The notes under the pieces are model-generated. The model worked only from the letters and a program-made list of their open reading frames with translations. It was not told the DNA's origin and did no database searches. From positions 1 through 57,308 of the forward strand of contig CAMAUE010000013.1 of assembly GCA_945861245.1 (NCBI GenBank): 57,308 nt of DNA, given 5' to 3'. The stretch is from Singulisphaera sp. GP187. Its GTDB lineage: Bacteria; Planctomycetota; Planctomycetia; Gemmatales; Gemmataceae. A program made the translations under genes and the position numbers. Shown piece after piece: positions 49,581 through 57,308 of the stretch (position 1 is the stretch's first letter; each line of letters begins with the position of its first letter).

Positions 49581-52103
49581 ATGTACGCCGTTCGCACGCT
49601 GCTTAGTTTGGTACTTGTGGCTGCATCGTCGTTGCCAATTCGTTCGCAGCAACAGCCCGTCGATACGTTCGGCGATCCGCTGCCTGCTCAAGCATTACAC
49701 CGCTTCGGGACGGCTCGGCTTTGCACGCAGGGTGAAGTCAACTCGCTGGCGTTCTGCGTGGATGGCTCCTTGCTCGCCGCGGCTGATCGGCATGGTTGCG
49801 TTTACGTCTGGGAGACGGCCAACGGCAAGACGCGCATCGCCACGGAACCGGGCGTCGGCAAGCGCGTCGCCATCTCCCCGGACGGACATTGGCTGGCCTA
49901 CGGTGACGACGGTCCGTTCGAGATACGCAACCTCCGCAAGGACGAGCCGCCGCGTCTGCCCCTCGGCCCTGGAACGCGAGCCTTTGCGTTTTCTCCTGAC
50001 AGTAAACAGATCGCCGTCGCTACCGCCGACGAACTTGCCATCGCGATTTACGACATCGAGACTGGAAAAAGGCAACGCCTCTATGAAGGCTTTGAAGGCG
50101 ATCCCGTGGCGTTCGCTTTTAGTCCCGATGGCAAGCGGCTTGCATTGCTCGGCACGCCGTCGGCAGATCAGCAGAAAGAAAAAGAAATATCCACGGTCCG
50201 CATCGTCGTTTGGGATGTCGCCAAGGGCAACGTCATTCGCAAATTGAACACGCCCGGCAAGCAACCCAAGCAACCGATGTTTCTTCCCGACAACAAGACG
50301 CTCTTGGTCCAAATCTCGGGCCGACTGGTCGCCTGGAATGTGCCGCTCGGCGAACGGCTCGACAAAATCGATCACCTTATCGGCACTGCATACGCACTGG
50401 ATGCCACGGGTAAAAAATTCGCCACGACCGATGGACCAAGCGTCATCGATTTCGCCTCGCGGGAACTGATTCACGAATTTGAAGCGACGAGCCTGATGCG
50501 CAATCTGGCCATGTCTGCTGATGGCAGGCTGCTGGCGGCGTGCGCTACGCGCTTCGATTCGGCTTCGCCGCGCATCATGCTCTGGGACCTCGTGACGGGC
50601 AAGGAACGTACGATCGACGATGCCCATCGGCATTACGTCGATGTCGCGGCGTTCTCGCACGATGGTACGACCATCACGACGGCGTCGCATGTCGAAGGGC
50701 GGGCGCGGGTTTGGGACGCGAAGTCGGCCAAGCAGCGTTTCGTGCTCAACATCGACAGTCTTGCCGCCAAACAGAGCGGCGGCCCGCGTGCCCGACGCAC
50801 GCTCACCGACGGCCTGGCTTACGGACTCGACGGCAGCGAGCTTTTCATCTCAGGCCAACGCTGGAGCCTCAAAACCGGCGAGCCGATCCAGCTCGAAGCC
50901 GATGACGACTTCCGTTTCGATCAAACCAACAGCCGACGCGCCGTGCTCTCCGCCGACGGCCGATTCGCCGGTAGCTTTCTCAATGGCAATGCCTTGTTGT
51001 TTTGGCAGCCCTTGACGGCCAAGACGCTGAGCCGAATCGAACCCGATGGCAAACTCAAAGGCGAGTGGTTCTCGCTGGCGTTTTCGCACGACGGCAAACA
51101 GGCGGCGACCGGCATGTGGTTCCCGCCTCGGCTTGATGTCGCAGACGAAGTGCTCGATCCCACCGTCCATGTCTGGGACATCGCCAAGGGCGTGCGGGCG
51201 AAAAGCCTGCGCCATCGCACCAATCCCGTGGCCTGCGTCATGTTCGCGCCCGATGGCGAGACCCTCGCCGTCGTCAGCTTCCCCACTCGGCTCGAACTCT
51301 GGCATCTCCCCAGCGGCCGGTTATTGCGCGAGATGTATCTCAACGATATTGAGGAACTGCCGAGGATGTACGCATTCCCCACGCTCGCCTTCGCGCCGCA
51401 TGGCCAATGGATCGCCTTCACCCATGAACCAGGCTCGATCGTGATCGTCGAAACGATGACCGGCAAGGAGATCGTCAGGCTCAAAGGCCATCAGGGCCTC
51501 ATAAGCAGCCTCGCGTTCTCGCCCAATAGCCGGCGACTGCTTTCCGGAGGGCGCGACACGACGGCGCTGCTCTGGTCTGTGCAACCGGACGACACGACTC
51601 CGAAAACCTGGCCCAGTAACGAGAAGCTTTGGGACGACCTCGGCGACGCTCCAGGCTCGGCGTATCGCATCGTCTGGGCTTTGGCGAAGCATCCGGAGAA
51701 AGCACTCGCTGTCTTGAGCGCGAACCTCAAAGGCGATATCGGCGCGCCGGATAAAGAGATTCGCAAGCTTGTCGAGAAACTCAGTTCGGAAAAGTTCGCC
51801 CAGCGCGACGCCGCCATCCGTCGGCTCAAACAGATCGGCACCCGCGCGTTTCCCGCACTCGAAGCCGCCTTGAAGAGTGCCCCAAACCTTGAAACGACTC
51901 GCCGGATCGAGGGCCTGTTGCGTACGGTCCAGTCTGCACTCACGCCGGAAACGTTGCGTGACCTGCGCGGCATGATGATCCTGGAACTGCTCGCCACGCC
52001 CGAAGCAGCTCGATTGTTCGAAACGCTCGCCAAGGGTGACCCCGGCGCCGCCAAGACGCGCCTCGCCCAATCGGCGCTGGCACGCATGAAGATGACGAAA
52101 TAA
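49581..52103 (+). CDS. Exported WD40-repeat protein with HEAT-like tail
   Basis: This 840-residue protein has a signal peptide (MYAVRTLLSLVLVAASSLPIRS) and a long WD40 propeller region (about 45-660). Typical repeats are VNSLAFCVDGSLLAAADRHGCVYVWE, VAFAFSPDGKRLALLG, VACVMFAPDGETLAVVSFPTRLELW and ISSLAFSPNSRRLLSGGRDTTALLW. The C-terminal 150 residues (from about 690) form a helical segment with SEKFAQRDAAIRRLKQIGTRAFPALEAALKS, a PBS-lyase/HEAT-like pattern found after WD40 in many planctomycete proteins. GAGG is eight bases before the ATG. It follows the two-component-like genes but is probably functionally separate; a protein-interaction scaffold in the periplasm is the best guess. Confidence 0.85.
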   Translation: MYAVRTLLSLVLVAASSLPIRSQQQPVDTFGDPLPAQALHRFGTARLCTQGEVNSLAFCVDGSLLAAADRHGCVYVWETANGKTRIATEPGVGKRVAISPDGHWLAYGDDGPFEIRNLRKDEPPRLPLGPGTRAFAFSPDSKQIAVATADELAIAIYDIETGKRQRLYEGFEGDPVAFAFSPDGKRLALLGTPSADQQKEKEISTVRIVVWDVAKGNVIRKLNTPGKQPKQPMFLPDNKTLLVQISGRLVAWNVPLGERLDKIDHLIGTAYALDATGKKFATTDGPSVIDFASRELIHEFEATSLMRNLAMSADGRLLAACATRFDSASPRIMLWDLVTGKERTIDDAHRHYVDVAAFSHDGTTITTASHVEGRARVWDAKSAKQRFVLNIDSLAAKQSGGPRARRTLTDGLAYGLDGSELFISGQRWSLKTGEPIQLEADDDFRFDQTNSRRAVLSADGRFAGSFLNGNALLFWQPLTAKTLSRIEPDGKLKGEWFSLAFSHDGKQAATGMWFPPRLDVADEVLDPTVHVWDIAKGVRAKSLRHRTNPVACVMFAPDGETLAVVSFPTRLELWHLPSGRLLREMYLNDIEELPRMYAFPTLAFAPHGQWIAFTHEPGSIVIVETMTGKEIVRLKGHQGLISSLAFSPNSRRLLSGGRDTTALLWSVQPDDTTPKTWPSNEKLWDDLGDAPGSAYRIVWALAKHPEKALAVLSANLKGDIGAPDKEIRKLVEKLSSEKFAQRDAAIRRLKQIGTRAFPALEAALKSAPNLETTRRIEGLLRTVQSALTPETLRDLRGMMILELLATPEAARLFETLAKGDPGAAKTRLAQSALARMKMTK

Positions 52104-52115
52104 CGCTGTTTTGTA

Positions 52116-52176
52116 TTCCGCTTGAGGCTCTTAGCGCTCGGACAAACACGCGCGAGCGCTAAACGGCAAGCGGCAA
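52116..52176. repeat. Family B palindrome, copy 5
   Basis: TTCCGCTTGAGGCTCTTAGC and a diverged inverse (GAGCGCTAAACGGCAAGCGG) lie between convergent genes. It is more degenerate than copies 2 and 4. Confidence 0.8.
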
Positions 52177-52181
52177 ATTGC

Positions 52182-52766
52182 TTACTTCTTCTGCTGCGTC
52201 TTCGGTAGATACGTTAGCCAGTGGGTGACGCCGCCGACGTAAACATTGACGCTGATTGCCAACGCCAATCCCCACACGCAAAGGTAAAGTGTGAGTTTGG
52301 TGAGCGGCAAGCGTTTGAAGACGAGGCCGTAGAGCCGAAACGGGAAGACGACATCTTTGAAGGTAAGCGACGGATCGTCCGGCGCGATACGCATCAGGCC
52401 GACAAATTGGCCGAAGAGCATCATCGCAACGCCGAGTGCCGAGCCTGCCGACGTGATGATCGCGCGTTCCAGCGGCGTCAGCGGAATGACGCGACTCAGG
52501 GCGATCATCAGGCCAAAGATAACCACCAGACCGATTAACGTGATCCACAGCCACGACGGCAATTGCGCGACGGCTGACCCGGTCGCGCCGAGCGTCGTCG
52601 GCTGCGCTTTCCGCTCGCCAACCGGCGTCTTTTCGCTTTCATTGAGCGAATGACAGTAGCCGCACGCCTTGCACCAACCCAGCCCGTGTGGGTCGATCAG
52701 TGGTTTGTTGCAGCGTGGACAGGCCGCCGCAATCGGCACATCTGAAGTCGATAGCAACTGGTTCAT
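52182..52766 (-). CDS. Zinc-ribbon membrane protein
   Basis: This 194-residue protein has an N-terminal zinc ribbon, CPRCNKPLIDPHGLGWCKACGYC (two CxxC pairs, about 16-38), a linker and two to three hydrophobic helices (about 72-91, 100-123 and 157-176). It ends with a short basic tail. Such proteins are inner-membrane components of unknown job, common in planctomycetes. The ATG follows a GGAAA-like site. It is followed on the plus side by a repeat and preceded on the minus strand by a 55-residue membrane protein that could be in the same unit. No enzyme is suggested. Confidence 0.8.
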   Translation of the reverse strand: MNQLLSTSDVPIAAACPRCNKPLIDPHGLGWCKACGYCHSLNESEKTPVGERKAQPTTLGATGSAVAQLPSWLWITLIGLVVIFGLMIALSRVIPLTPLERAIITSAGSALGVAMMLFGQFVGLMRIAPDDPSLTFKDVVFPFRLYGLVFKRLPLTKLTLYLCVWGLALAISVNVYVGGVTHWLTYLPKTQQKK

Positions 52767-52801
52767 GAGGGTTTCCGCGTGGATCGCTTACGTTTCTATT
52801 C

Positions 52802-52969
52802 TCAACCGAACAGCTCCGGTGTGACACCGACGGACGCATCGACCGACTCCGCTACCTGCGGAATTTGTTGCGTCAGTGCATAGGCCCCACTCACGATAAC
52901 CAGAATGATGCTTCCTGGAACCCACACAAATGCAAACGGCAATAGAAACGCCTGCTGCAATATGCCCAC
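52802..52969 (-). CDS. Small single-pass membrane protein (55 aa)
   Basis: This 55-residue frame is short and easily missed. It begins at a GTG (52967-52969) with GAGG eight bases upstream and an in-frame TAA six codons before, so the start must be this GTG. The product is a hydrophobic helix (LPFAFVWVPGSIILVIVSGA, about 10-29) followed by ALTQQIPQVAESVDASVGVTPELFG. Codon use is normal for the region. It stops 36 bases before the zinc-ribbon gene start, so the two are likely co-transcribed. It could be a small accessory subunit of the zinc-ribbon membrane protein. No family is known to me. Confidence 0.6.
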   Translation of the reverse strand: MGILQQAFLLPFAFVWVPGSIILVIVSGAYALTQQIPQVAESVDASVGVTPELFG

Positions 52970-53154
52970 GGTTCCGTGCCTCGCTTACACCACCGAAACG
53001 AGAATGGTGCTAAGCCCAGCGGGAAAATACATTTTCCCTATCGCGCAACCCTAGCATGCCTTTGCCGGTTATGCAAATTAGTCAGACGTGGTTGCAGAGT
53101 ATCTCAGAGAGTCAGAGTGCCTCGCACCTGGGCTTGGCGGAGAGGCGGAAATGA

Positions 53155-53195
53155 AAACAAGCCCCGCAATGTCGAGTGACATCGCGGGGCTGTTT
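53155..53195 (-). terminator. Rho-independent terminator after DUF1501 gene
   Basis: AGCCCCGC-ATGTC pairs with GACAT-GCGGGGCT across a GAGT loop. On the minus strand the stem is followed by TTGTTTTCATTT. It lies about 30 bases past the DUF1501 stop at 53225 and would end transcription of the DUF1549/DUF1501 operon. Confidence 0.7.
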
Positions 53196-53224
53196 GATCT
53201 ACGAATTCGGGCTGGTGCAATCGG

Positions 53225-54574
53225 TTAGCCGATCAAGCGATTGATAACTCGGCCTTCGCGGAAGAGTTGCATCGGGCGGCCAGTCGGGGTCTGCAGCTCG
53301 GTGTGCGGGTCGATGCCGAGCTGGTTGAAGATCGTCGAAGCGACATCGTCCGGCGAGCAGATGTCGGTCGCGGGAGCCATGCCGTTCGTGTCGGTCGTGC
53401 CGTGGGCATAGCCGCGACGGAAACCGCCGCCGGCGAGAACGACGGCCATCGAGCGCGCCCAGTGATCGCGACCGACGTTGTTGTTGATACGCGGCGTACG
53501 GCCGAACTCACCGGCGCAATAGACGATGGTGTTTTCGAGCATACCGCGATCATCGAGATCGCTAATCAAAGACGACAACACCTGATCGAGTTGCGGCAGG
53601 AGACGGGTGCTGAGAGCGTTGAAGTTCTGGCCGTGCGTGTCCCAGCCGCCGATGCTGACGGTCGTGAAACGGACGCCGGCTTCGATCAATCGGCGGGCGG
53701 CCAACGCGCCTTGGCCGAACTGCGTCATGCCATAGCGATTGCGGAGCGACATCGGCTCTTGGTCGAGCGCGAAGGCGTTGCGGGTCTTGTCGGAGCGGAG
53801 GATTTCGAGGGCCTGCTGATGGAACGCATCAAGGCCGCCGACGACATCGGAATTGCGATCGACGTTCTGGAAGGTCTGGTCGAAATTGCGGAGCAGGCGG
53901 TCGCGGTTTTCCAGTTGTTCGAGCGTGAACCCGGTCGGCAGCGTAATGCCACGAACGCGAAGGTTGGCAGCGGTCTGGGAGTTGGCGCGAGCGCCAGCGG
54001 CGGGCTGCGGGTTGCCTTCGACGATGAACGGGTTGTACGCCGTGCCGAGGTAGCCGGACTGGCCAGCCGAACCATTACGCAATTCGGTGAACGAAACATA
54101 GGGAGGCACGCCAGCCGCGGCGGGCATCAGGCGGGTGACGAGCGAACCCAAAGCCGGGTACGGCGTCGCCGGCGTCGGACGGTTGCCCGTCGTCATGAAG
54201 ACGGTCGCGGGGCCGTGCGACGGAATCGTGTGGGCCAAACTGCGAACGATCGTGGCCTTATCAGCTACGCGTGCCATTTGCGGCAGGTGTTCGCAGATGC
54301 GGATGCCAGGGGCACTGGTGTTGATTTCGTGGAACTGACCGCGGATGTTTTCGGGAGCGTTGGGACGGAGGTCCCACATGTCGATGGTCGCTGGGCCGCC
54401 CGCAAGCCAAACCATGATGACGGAGGTCGCACGACGATTGGTCGCGCGGGTCGTCGGATTCGCACGAGCCGCCGATTCGAGCGACAGCAGCTGGGGCAAA
54501 TTCATGCCCAGCAAGCCAGCCGACCCAACCTTGATGAAATCACGGCGAGAGAAGCCTTCACAATCGCGAGCCAT
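53225..54574 (-). CDS. Tat-exported DUF1501 protein (operon partner)
   Basis: This 449-residue protein has a twin-arginine signal (SRRDFIKVGSAGLLGMN, about 9-25) and the DUF1501 body with TSVIMVWLAGGPATIDMWDLRPNAPENIRGQF (about 50-81), a GIRICEHLPQMARVADKATIVRSLAH stretch (about 90-115), WDTHGQNFNALSTRLLPQLDQVLSSLISDLDDRGML (about 324-359) and a C-terminal CAGEFGRTPRINNNVGRDHW. AAGGA lies before the ATG. It is the second gene of a minus-strand pair with the DUF1549/DUF1553 protein, gap about 260 bases, a common planctomycete arrangement. The pair is thought to act together outside the cytoplasm; enzymatic role is not proven. Confidence 0.9.
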   Translation of the reverse strand: MARDCEGFSRRDFIKVGSAGLLGMNLPQLLSLESAARANPTTRATNRRATSVIMVWLAGGPATIDMWDLRPNAPENIRGQFHEINTSAPGIRICEHLPQMARVADKATIVRSLAHTIPSHGPATVFMTTGNRPTPATPYPALGSLVTRLMPAAAGVPPYVSFTELRNGSAGQSGYLGTAYNPFIVEGNPQPAAGARANSQTAANLRVRGITLPTGFTLEQLENRDRLLRNFDQTFQNVDRNSDVVGGLDAFHQQALEILRSDKTRNAFALDQEPMSLRNRYGMTQFGQGALAARRLIEAGVRFTTVSIGGWDTHGQNFNALSTRLLPQLDQVLSSLISDLDDRGMLENTIVYCAGEFGRTPRINNNVGRDHWARSMAVVLAGGGFRRGYAHGTTDTNGMAPATDICSPDDVASTIFNQLGIDPHTELQTPTGRPMQLFREGRVINRLIG

Positions 54575-54834
54575 GGAATTGTCCTTTTAGCTGCTCTGGA
54601 TGCCCCCGTTTTTCCATCCTCCGAGCAGGGGAGAGGTGGAAGGTGGCAGGGAACTTTTGACCTAACCTACTCTCTGGCAAGGCGTTAAGCGAAAATGCTT
54701 TTTTGCCGCACTTAGCATCTATCCCGATTTAACGCTTTACGTAGCGGAAGGTTCCGCTTTTTCTACGGAAAATAATCGAACCGGAAAGACGACTCTCCAT
54801 ATTGGCCGCCATTTATGGCGGGCTATTATGGGTT
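54575..54834. other. Gap within the DUF1549/DUF1501 pair
   Basis: These 260 bases hold no gene. They contain several runs of A and T near 54690-54790. A promoter for the DUF1501 gene may lie here, or the pair may be read through from 57222. I do not see a strong terminator. Confidence 0.4.
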
Positions 54835-57222
54835 CTAATGGTTCAAAATAAACTCTCGCGTGTTGATCAACGCCCACATCGTGTCGAAAACCAACTCGCG
54901 GCGTGTACTCACAATATTGCGGTGCTCCGCAAACGCCTTGCGGTCCGACTCTGTCGGCAGGCGAGATAATGTCCCAAGGAACAACTCATCCAAAAGCTCC
55001 GTGTCATTCATCTTGCTGGTGGTCAGCTTTATCACTCGGCCCGATGGATCGTTGAATTTCTGCAGCAAGCCGGGATCAGTCATCAGGAACAGCTTCTGGG
55101 GCAACGCAGGCTCCATCGCTCGTTCGCAGTCGCAGGCGGTGGTACGAGCCGGGCGACCGAAGATGCGAAACGCATACGACAGCGTGGCGTTCTGCAACTG
55201 GCTGGCGCCGACTTCAACAGCCTTCGCGCCGGGACGGACATCGAGGCCGAATTTTTCGCTCGTGTTGAGTGCCGAGTTCAGGACATCCACCACCGCCTCG
55301 GCGATCATCGGTCGAATGTAGCTGTGGGCGTAGTTACGATTGTCAAATTTGTTGGTTTCGTTGACTTTGGCGCTCAGCTGATAGGTTCGGCTAAGCAGCA
55401 CCGCCTTCTCGATGTAACGGAAATCGAACTTGTGCTCGATGAAATCCTTGGCGAGCGCGTCGAGAAGGACATCGTTTGACGCGGGATTGCCAAGCGAGAA
55501 ATCGTCTACCGGATGAACGAGTCCGACGCCTGTGTAATGCGCCCAGATGCGGTTGACGAGCACGCGAGCGAAGAACGGATTGTCGGGCGAGCGCATCCAG
55601 TTGAACAGATCAACGCGAGGATCGATGCCTTTGCCGAGCTTGATTTCCGGGCCGCCCAGAGCTTTTGCGGGAAGATACGCATTCGTATCCGGATGGGTGT
55701 ATATCTTGGCCGGCGCGGCGGTATAGACTTCCTTGCCGATGAGATTGATCTGGTTGGCGTTCTTCGCGCCGCCTTTCCGAGCGGCGTTTTCTTTATCGAC
55801 AATCTTCTTCGATTCAGGCGAAATGCCGACGCCGAGCGAGGCGAAAACATTGGCGTAAGCGCGATACTCGGCCTGGGTCCAGCGGTCGAACGGATGCTTA
55901 TGGCACTGGGCGCATTCGACGCGAACGCCGAGGAACGCCGCGGCGGTGCGCTCGCCCCAAATCTCGGTCGGCACAGCGACTTGGCGACGCCAGTAGAGGT
56001 CAAGCGACGGACGATTGGCATAATCGCCGGTGTCGTATTTGCCTGCACCGTCGATGCCCGAATCTATCTTTTTCACACTATCCAACCACTCTTCGGGTGT
56101 TTTGCCCTCACGGCTCGTAGCGGTGAGAATTCCTTTGACGAGTTGATCGTACGGCATGTTTTCCTGGAAGCGTTTGCGGAGCCAATCGTGCCACTGCTGG
56201 CTGCGCTTGGCTTTGAGCGTCGGCGGGTTTTCCAGGGCGACTGTATCATTGCCGGTGATGTCGGAAAATTTCGTCGCCCACATGGCCGCGTGTAGCGGAT
56301 GAGCGAGAAGCGCGTCGATTTTCTTGGTGCGTTTGTCGGCGCTTTTGTCGGCGAGGAAGGCGCGAATTTCGTCTGGTGTCGGCAGCTGGCCGATGGTATC
56401 GATCGTCACGCGGCGTAAGAAGTCGACGTCACTGGCGAGGTCGGACGGAACCATGTTGAGCTTCTTGAGCCGAACGAAAACCTCGCGGTCGATGTAGTTG
56501 ACTTCGGCAACGTTGGGGTATTGGAAGCCCGGCGGCAAAGTCATTGGGATCAGGATGCGGACCGGCATGACGTTGCCACGGTAGGAGACAACAATTGCGG
56601 TGCTGCCCGGTTTGATGCTTTTGACCATGCCAAGACCGGTGACCTCGGCGACTGCGTCGTCGTTGGTGCGGAAGTCGCACATGTAGGTGATGTCTTGCTC
56701 GGTCCCGTCAATGAATTGGGCCTTGACGAGAATCTGTTGCAACTCGCCGGTCTTCTTGAAAGCGATTTCATTCGGCGCCACGGTGACGTTTTTGACCTCG
56801 CCACGACCAGCGGATGATGGCGCCCCGCGGGCGATCCAATCGCGGAAGACGTTGTACACCCAGGAATCCTTGGAGAACCGCATGCCGCCGCCGTGCTCGA
56901 CTTGGCCGGTCGCTTTCAAGAGCAACAAGCTGCTATCGGGATCGATCGGGTTGATACGGCGAGCGGAACTGTCGCGCGTGATCGCCACGAAATCTTTTTC
57001 GGGTTCGTAGCCAAACAGCGACAGGCGGAGACCGCCCTTGCCTTGGAATGAGCCATGGCACGAGCCGCCGTTGCATCCGGTTCGACCCAACAGGCCCATA
57101 ATGTGGCGTTCGAAATCAGCGTTTTCGAGCTTCTTGTTGCCAGGCAGGTTGACATCGGCGCGAGCCGACGAAGCGAACAACATCGTCATCGAAACCAATG
57201 CCAAGAGATAAAGCGACTTCAT
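54835..57222 (-). CDS. DUF1549/DUF1553 protein with Ig-like domain
   Basis: This protein of about 795 residues has a signal peptide (MKSLYLLALVSMTMLFASSARA) and a haem-like motif with wider spacing, GCNGGSCHGS (about 49-58). A bacterial Ig-like (Big_2) domain follows (about 145-225: NEIAFKKTGELQQILVKAQF, AVAEVTGLGMVKSIKPGSTAIVVSY). DUF1549 comes next (about 235-445, with EVNYIDREVFVRLKKLNMVPSDLASDVDFLRRVTIDTIGQLPTPDEIRAF) and DUF1553 to the end (RSPDNPFFARVLVNRIWAHYTGVGLV). GGAGG is seven bases before the ATG at 57222; the longer frame to 57249 is not supported. It is the first gene of the pair with DUF1501 at 53225. Confidence 0.9.
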   Translation of the reverse strand: MKSLYLLALVSMTMLFASSARADVNLPGNKKLENADFERHIMGLLGRTGCNGGSCHGSFQGKGGLRLSLFGYEPEKDFVAITRDSSARRINPIDPDSSLLLLKATGQVEHGGGMRFSKDSWVYNVFRDWIARGAPSSAGRGEVKNVTVAPNEIAFKKTGELQQILVKAQFIDGTEQDITYMCDFRTNDDAVAEVTGLGMVKSIKPGSTAIVVSYRGNVMPVRILIPMTLPPGFQYPNVAEVNYIDREVFVRLKKLNMVPSDLASDVDFLRRVTIDTIGQLPTPDEIRAFLADKSADKRTKKIDALLAHPLHAAMWATKFSDITGNDTVALENPPTLKAKRSQQWHDWLRKRFQENMPYDQLVKGILTATSREGKTPEEWLDSVKKIDSGIDGAGKYDTGDYANRPSLDLYWRRQVAVPTEIWGERTAAAFLGVRVECAQCHKHPFDRWTQAEYRAYANVFASLGVGISPESKKIVDKENAARKGGAKNANQINLIGKEVYTAAPAKIYTHPDTNAYLPAKALGGPEIKLGKGIDPRVDLFNWMRSPDNPFFARVLVNRIWAHYTGVGLVHPVDDFSLGNPASNDVLLDALAKDFIEHKFDFRYIEKAVLLSRTYQLSAKVNETNKFDNRNYAHSYIRPMIAEAVVDVLNSALNTSEKFGLDVRPGAKAVEVGASQLQNATLSYAFRIFGRPARTTACDCERAMEPALPQKLFLMTDPGLLQKFNDPSGRVIKLTTSKMNDTELLDELFLGTLSRLPTESDRKAFAEHRNIVSTRRELVFDTMWALINTREFILNH

Positions 57223-57308
57223 TCTCGGTCCTCCGTGAGGCGGACCCACGAGTTTCTCGTGGTCTAAAAGGTGGGATCACAATTTTCAACCAACGGGCAG
57301 GTGTGTAA
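57223..57308. other. Right edge, upstream region
   Basis: This is leader sequence of the minus-strand DUF1549 gene up to the window end. No further gene is visible. Confidence 0.4.

Overview
The window looks like a chromosomal stretch of a planctomycete, probably of the Gemmatales/Gemmataceae type. The reasons are protein families that co-occur in that phylum: two DUF1559 proteins with type IV pilin-like N-termini and H-X9-DG C-termini, two DUF1549/DUF1553 cytochrome-like proteins, two Tat-exported DUF1501 proteins, a cluster of exported PQQ-type beta-propellers, and WD40 and HEAT repeat proteins. The lineage is inferred from gene content only.

Layout. 1-820: a SufU-like Fe-S scaffold gene. 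1082-2316: a three-gene minus-strand operon (unknown protein, TspO/MBR protein, unknown protein). 2612-7450: a compact integrated element with a tyrosine recombinase, an AlpA/Xis-like small DNA-binding protein, a primase-ATPase fusion, and about 680 bp of non-coding DNA carrying five CTGTTTTTTG repeats (a candidate origin) and several C/G homopolymers. It is flanked on the left by a 3' half of tRNA-Lys(CUU) and on the right by a 5' half of tRNA-Phe(GAA); both are on the minus strand and both are broken in the anticodon arm. 7600-18260: four PQQ-like beta-propeller proteins, two adenylate-forming enzymes of the PaaK type, and a nucleotidyltransferase-like protein. 18370-25020: a DUF1559 gene split by one in-frame stop, then RraA-like, Ldh-like, aldose epimerase, RsmC-like methyltransferase and cupin genes. 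25020-31250: a minus-strand heavy-metal RND efflux operon. 31340-38240: an E2-type acyltransferase, tyrS, a HEAT protein, an unknown exported protein and a dimethylformamidase-like protein. 38400-47620: DUF1559, a small lipoprotein, DUF1549/1553 with LamG, a PIG-L deacetylase, a beta-helix protein and DUF1501. 47800-52970: an Hpt protein next to a receiver-HATPase protein, a WD40 protein, a zinc-ribbon membrane protein and an unlisted 55-residue membrane protein. 53225-57222: a DUF1549/1553 plus DUF1501 pair.

The most striking non-gene signal is a dense set of long, near-perfect intergenic inverted repeats in at least five sequence families. Several families occur two to eight times in this window. 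Two families look like small non-autonomous (MITE-like) elements with defined terminal inverted repeats. The hairpins sit directly against stop and start codons, so they probably act as terminators or mRNA stabilisers and they confuse start-codon choice. All assignments rest on reading the sequence; no database search was run.
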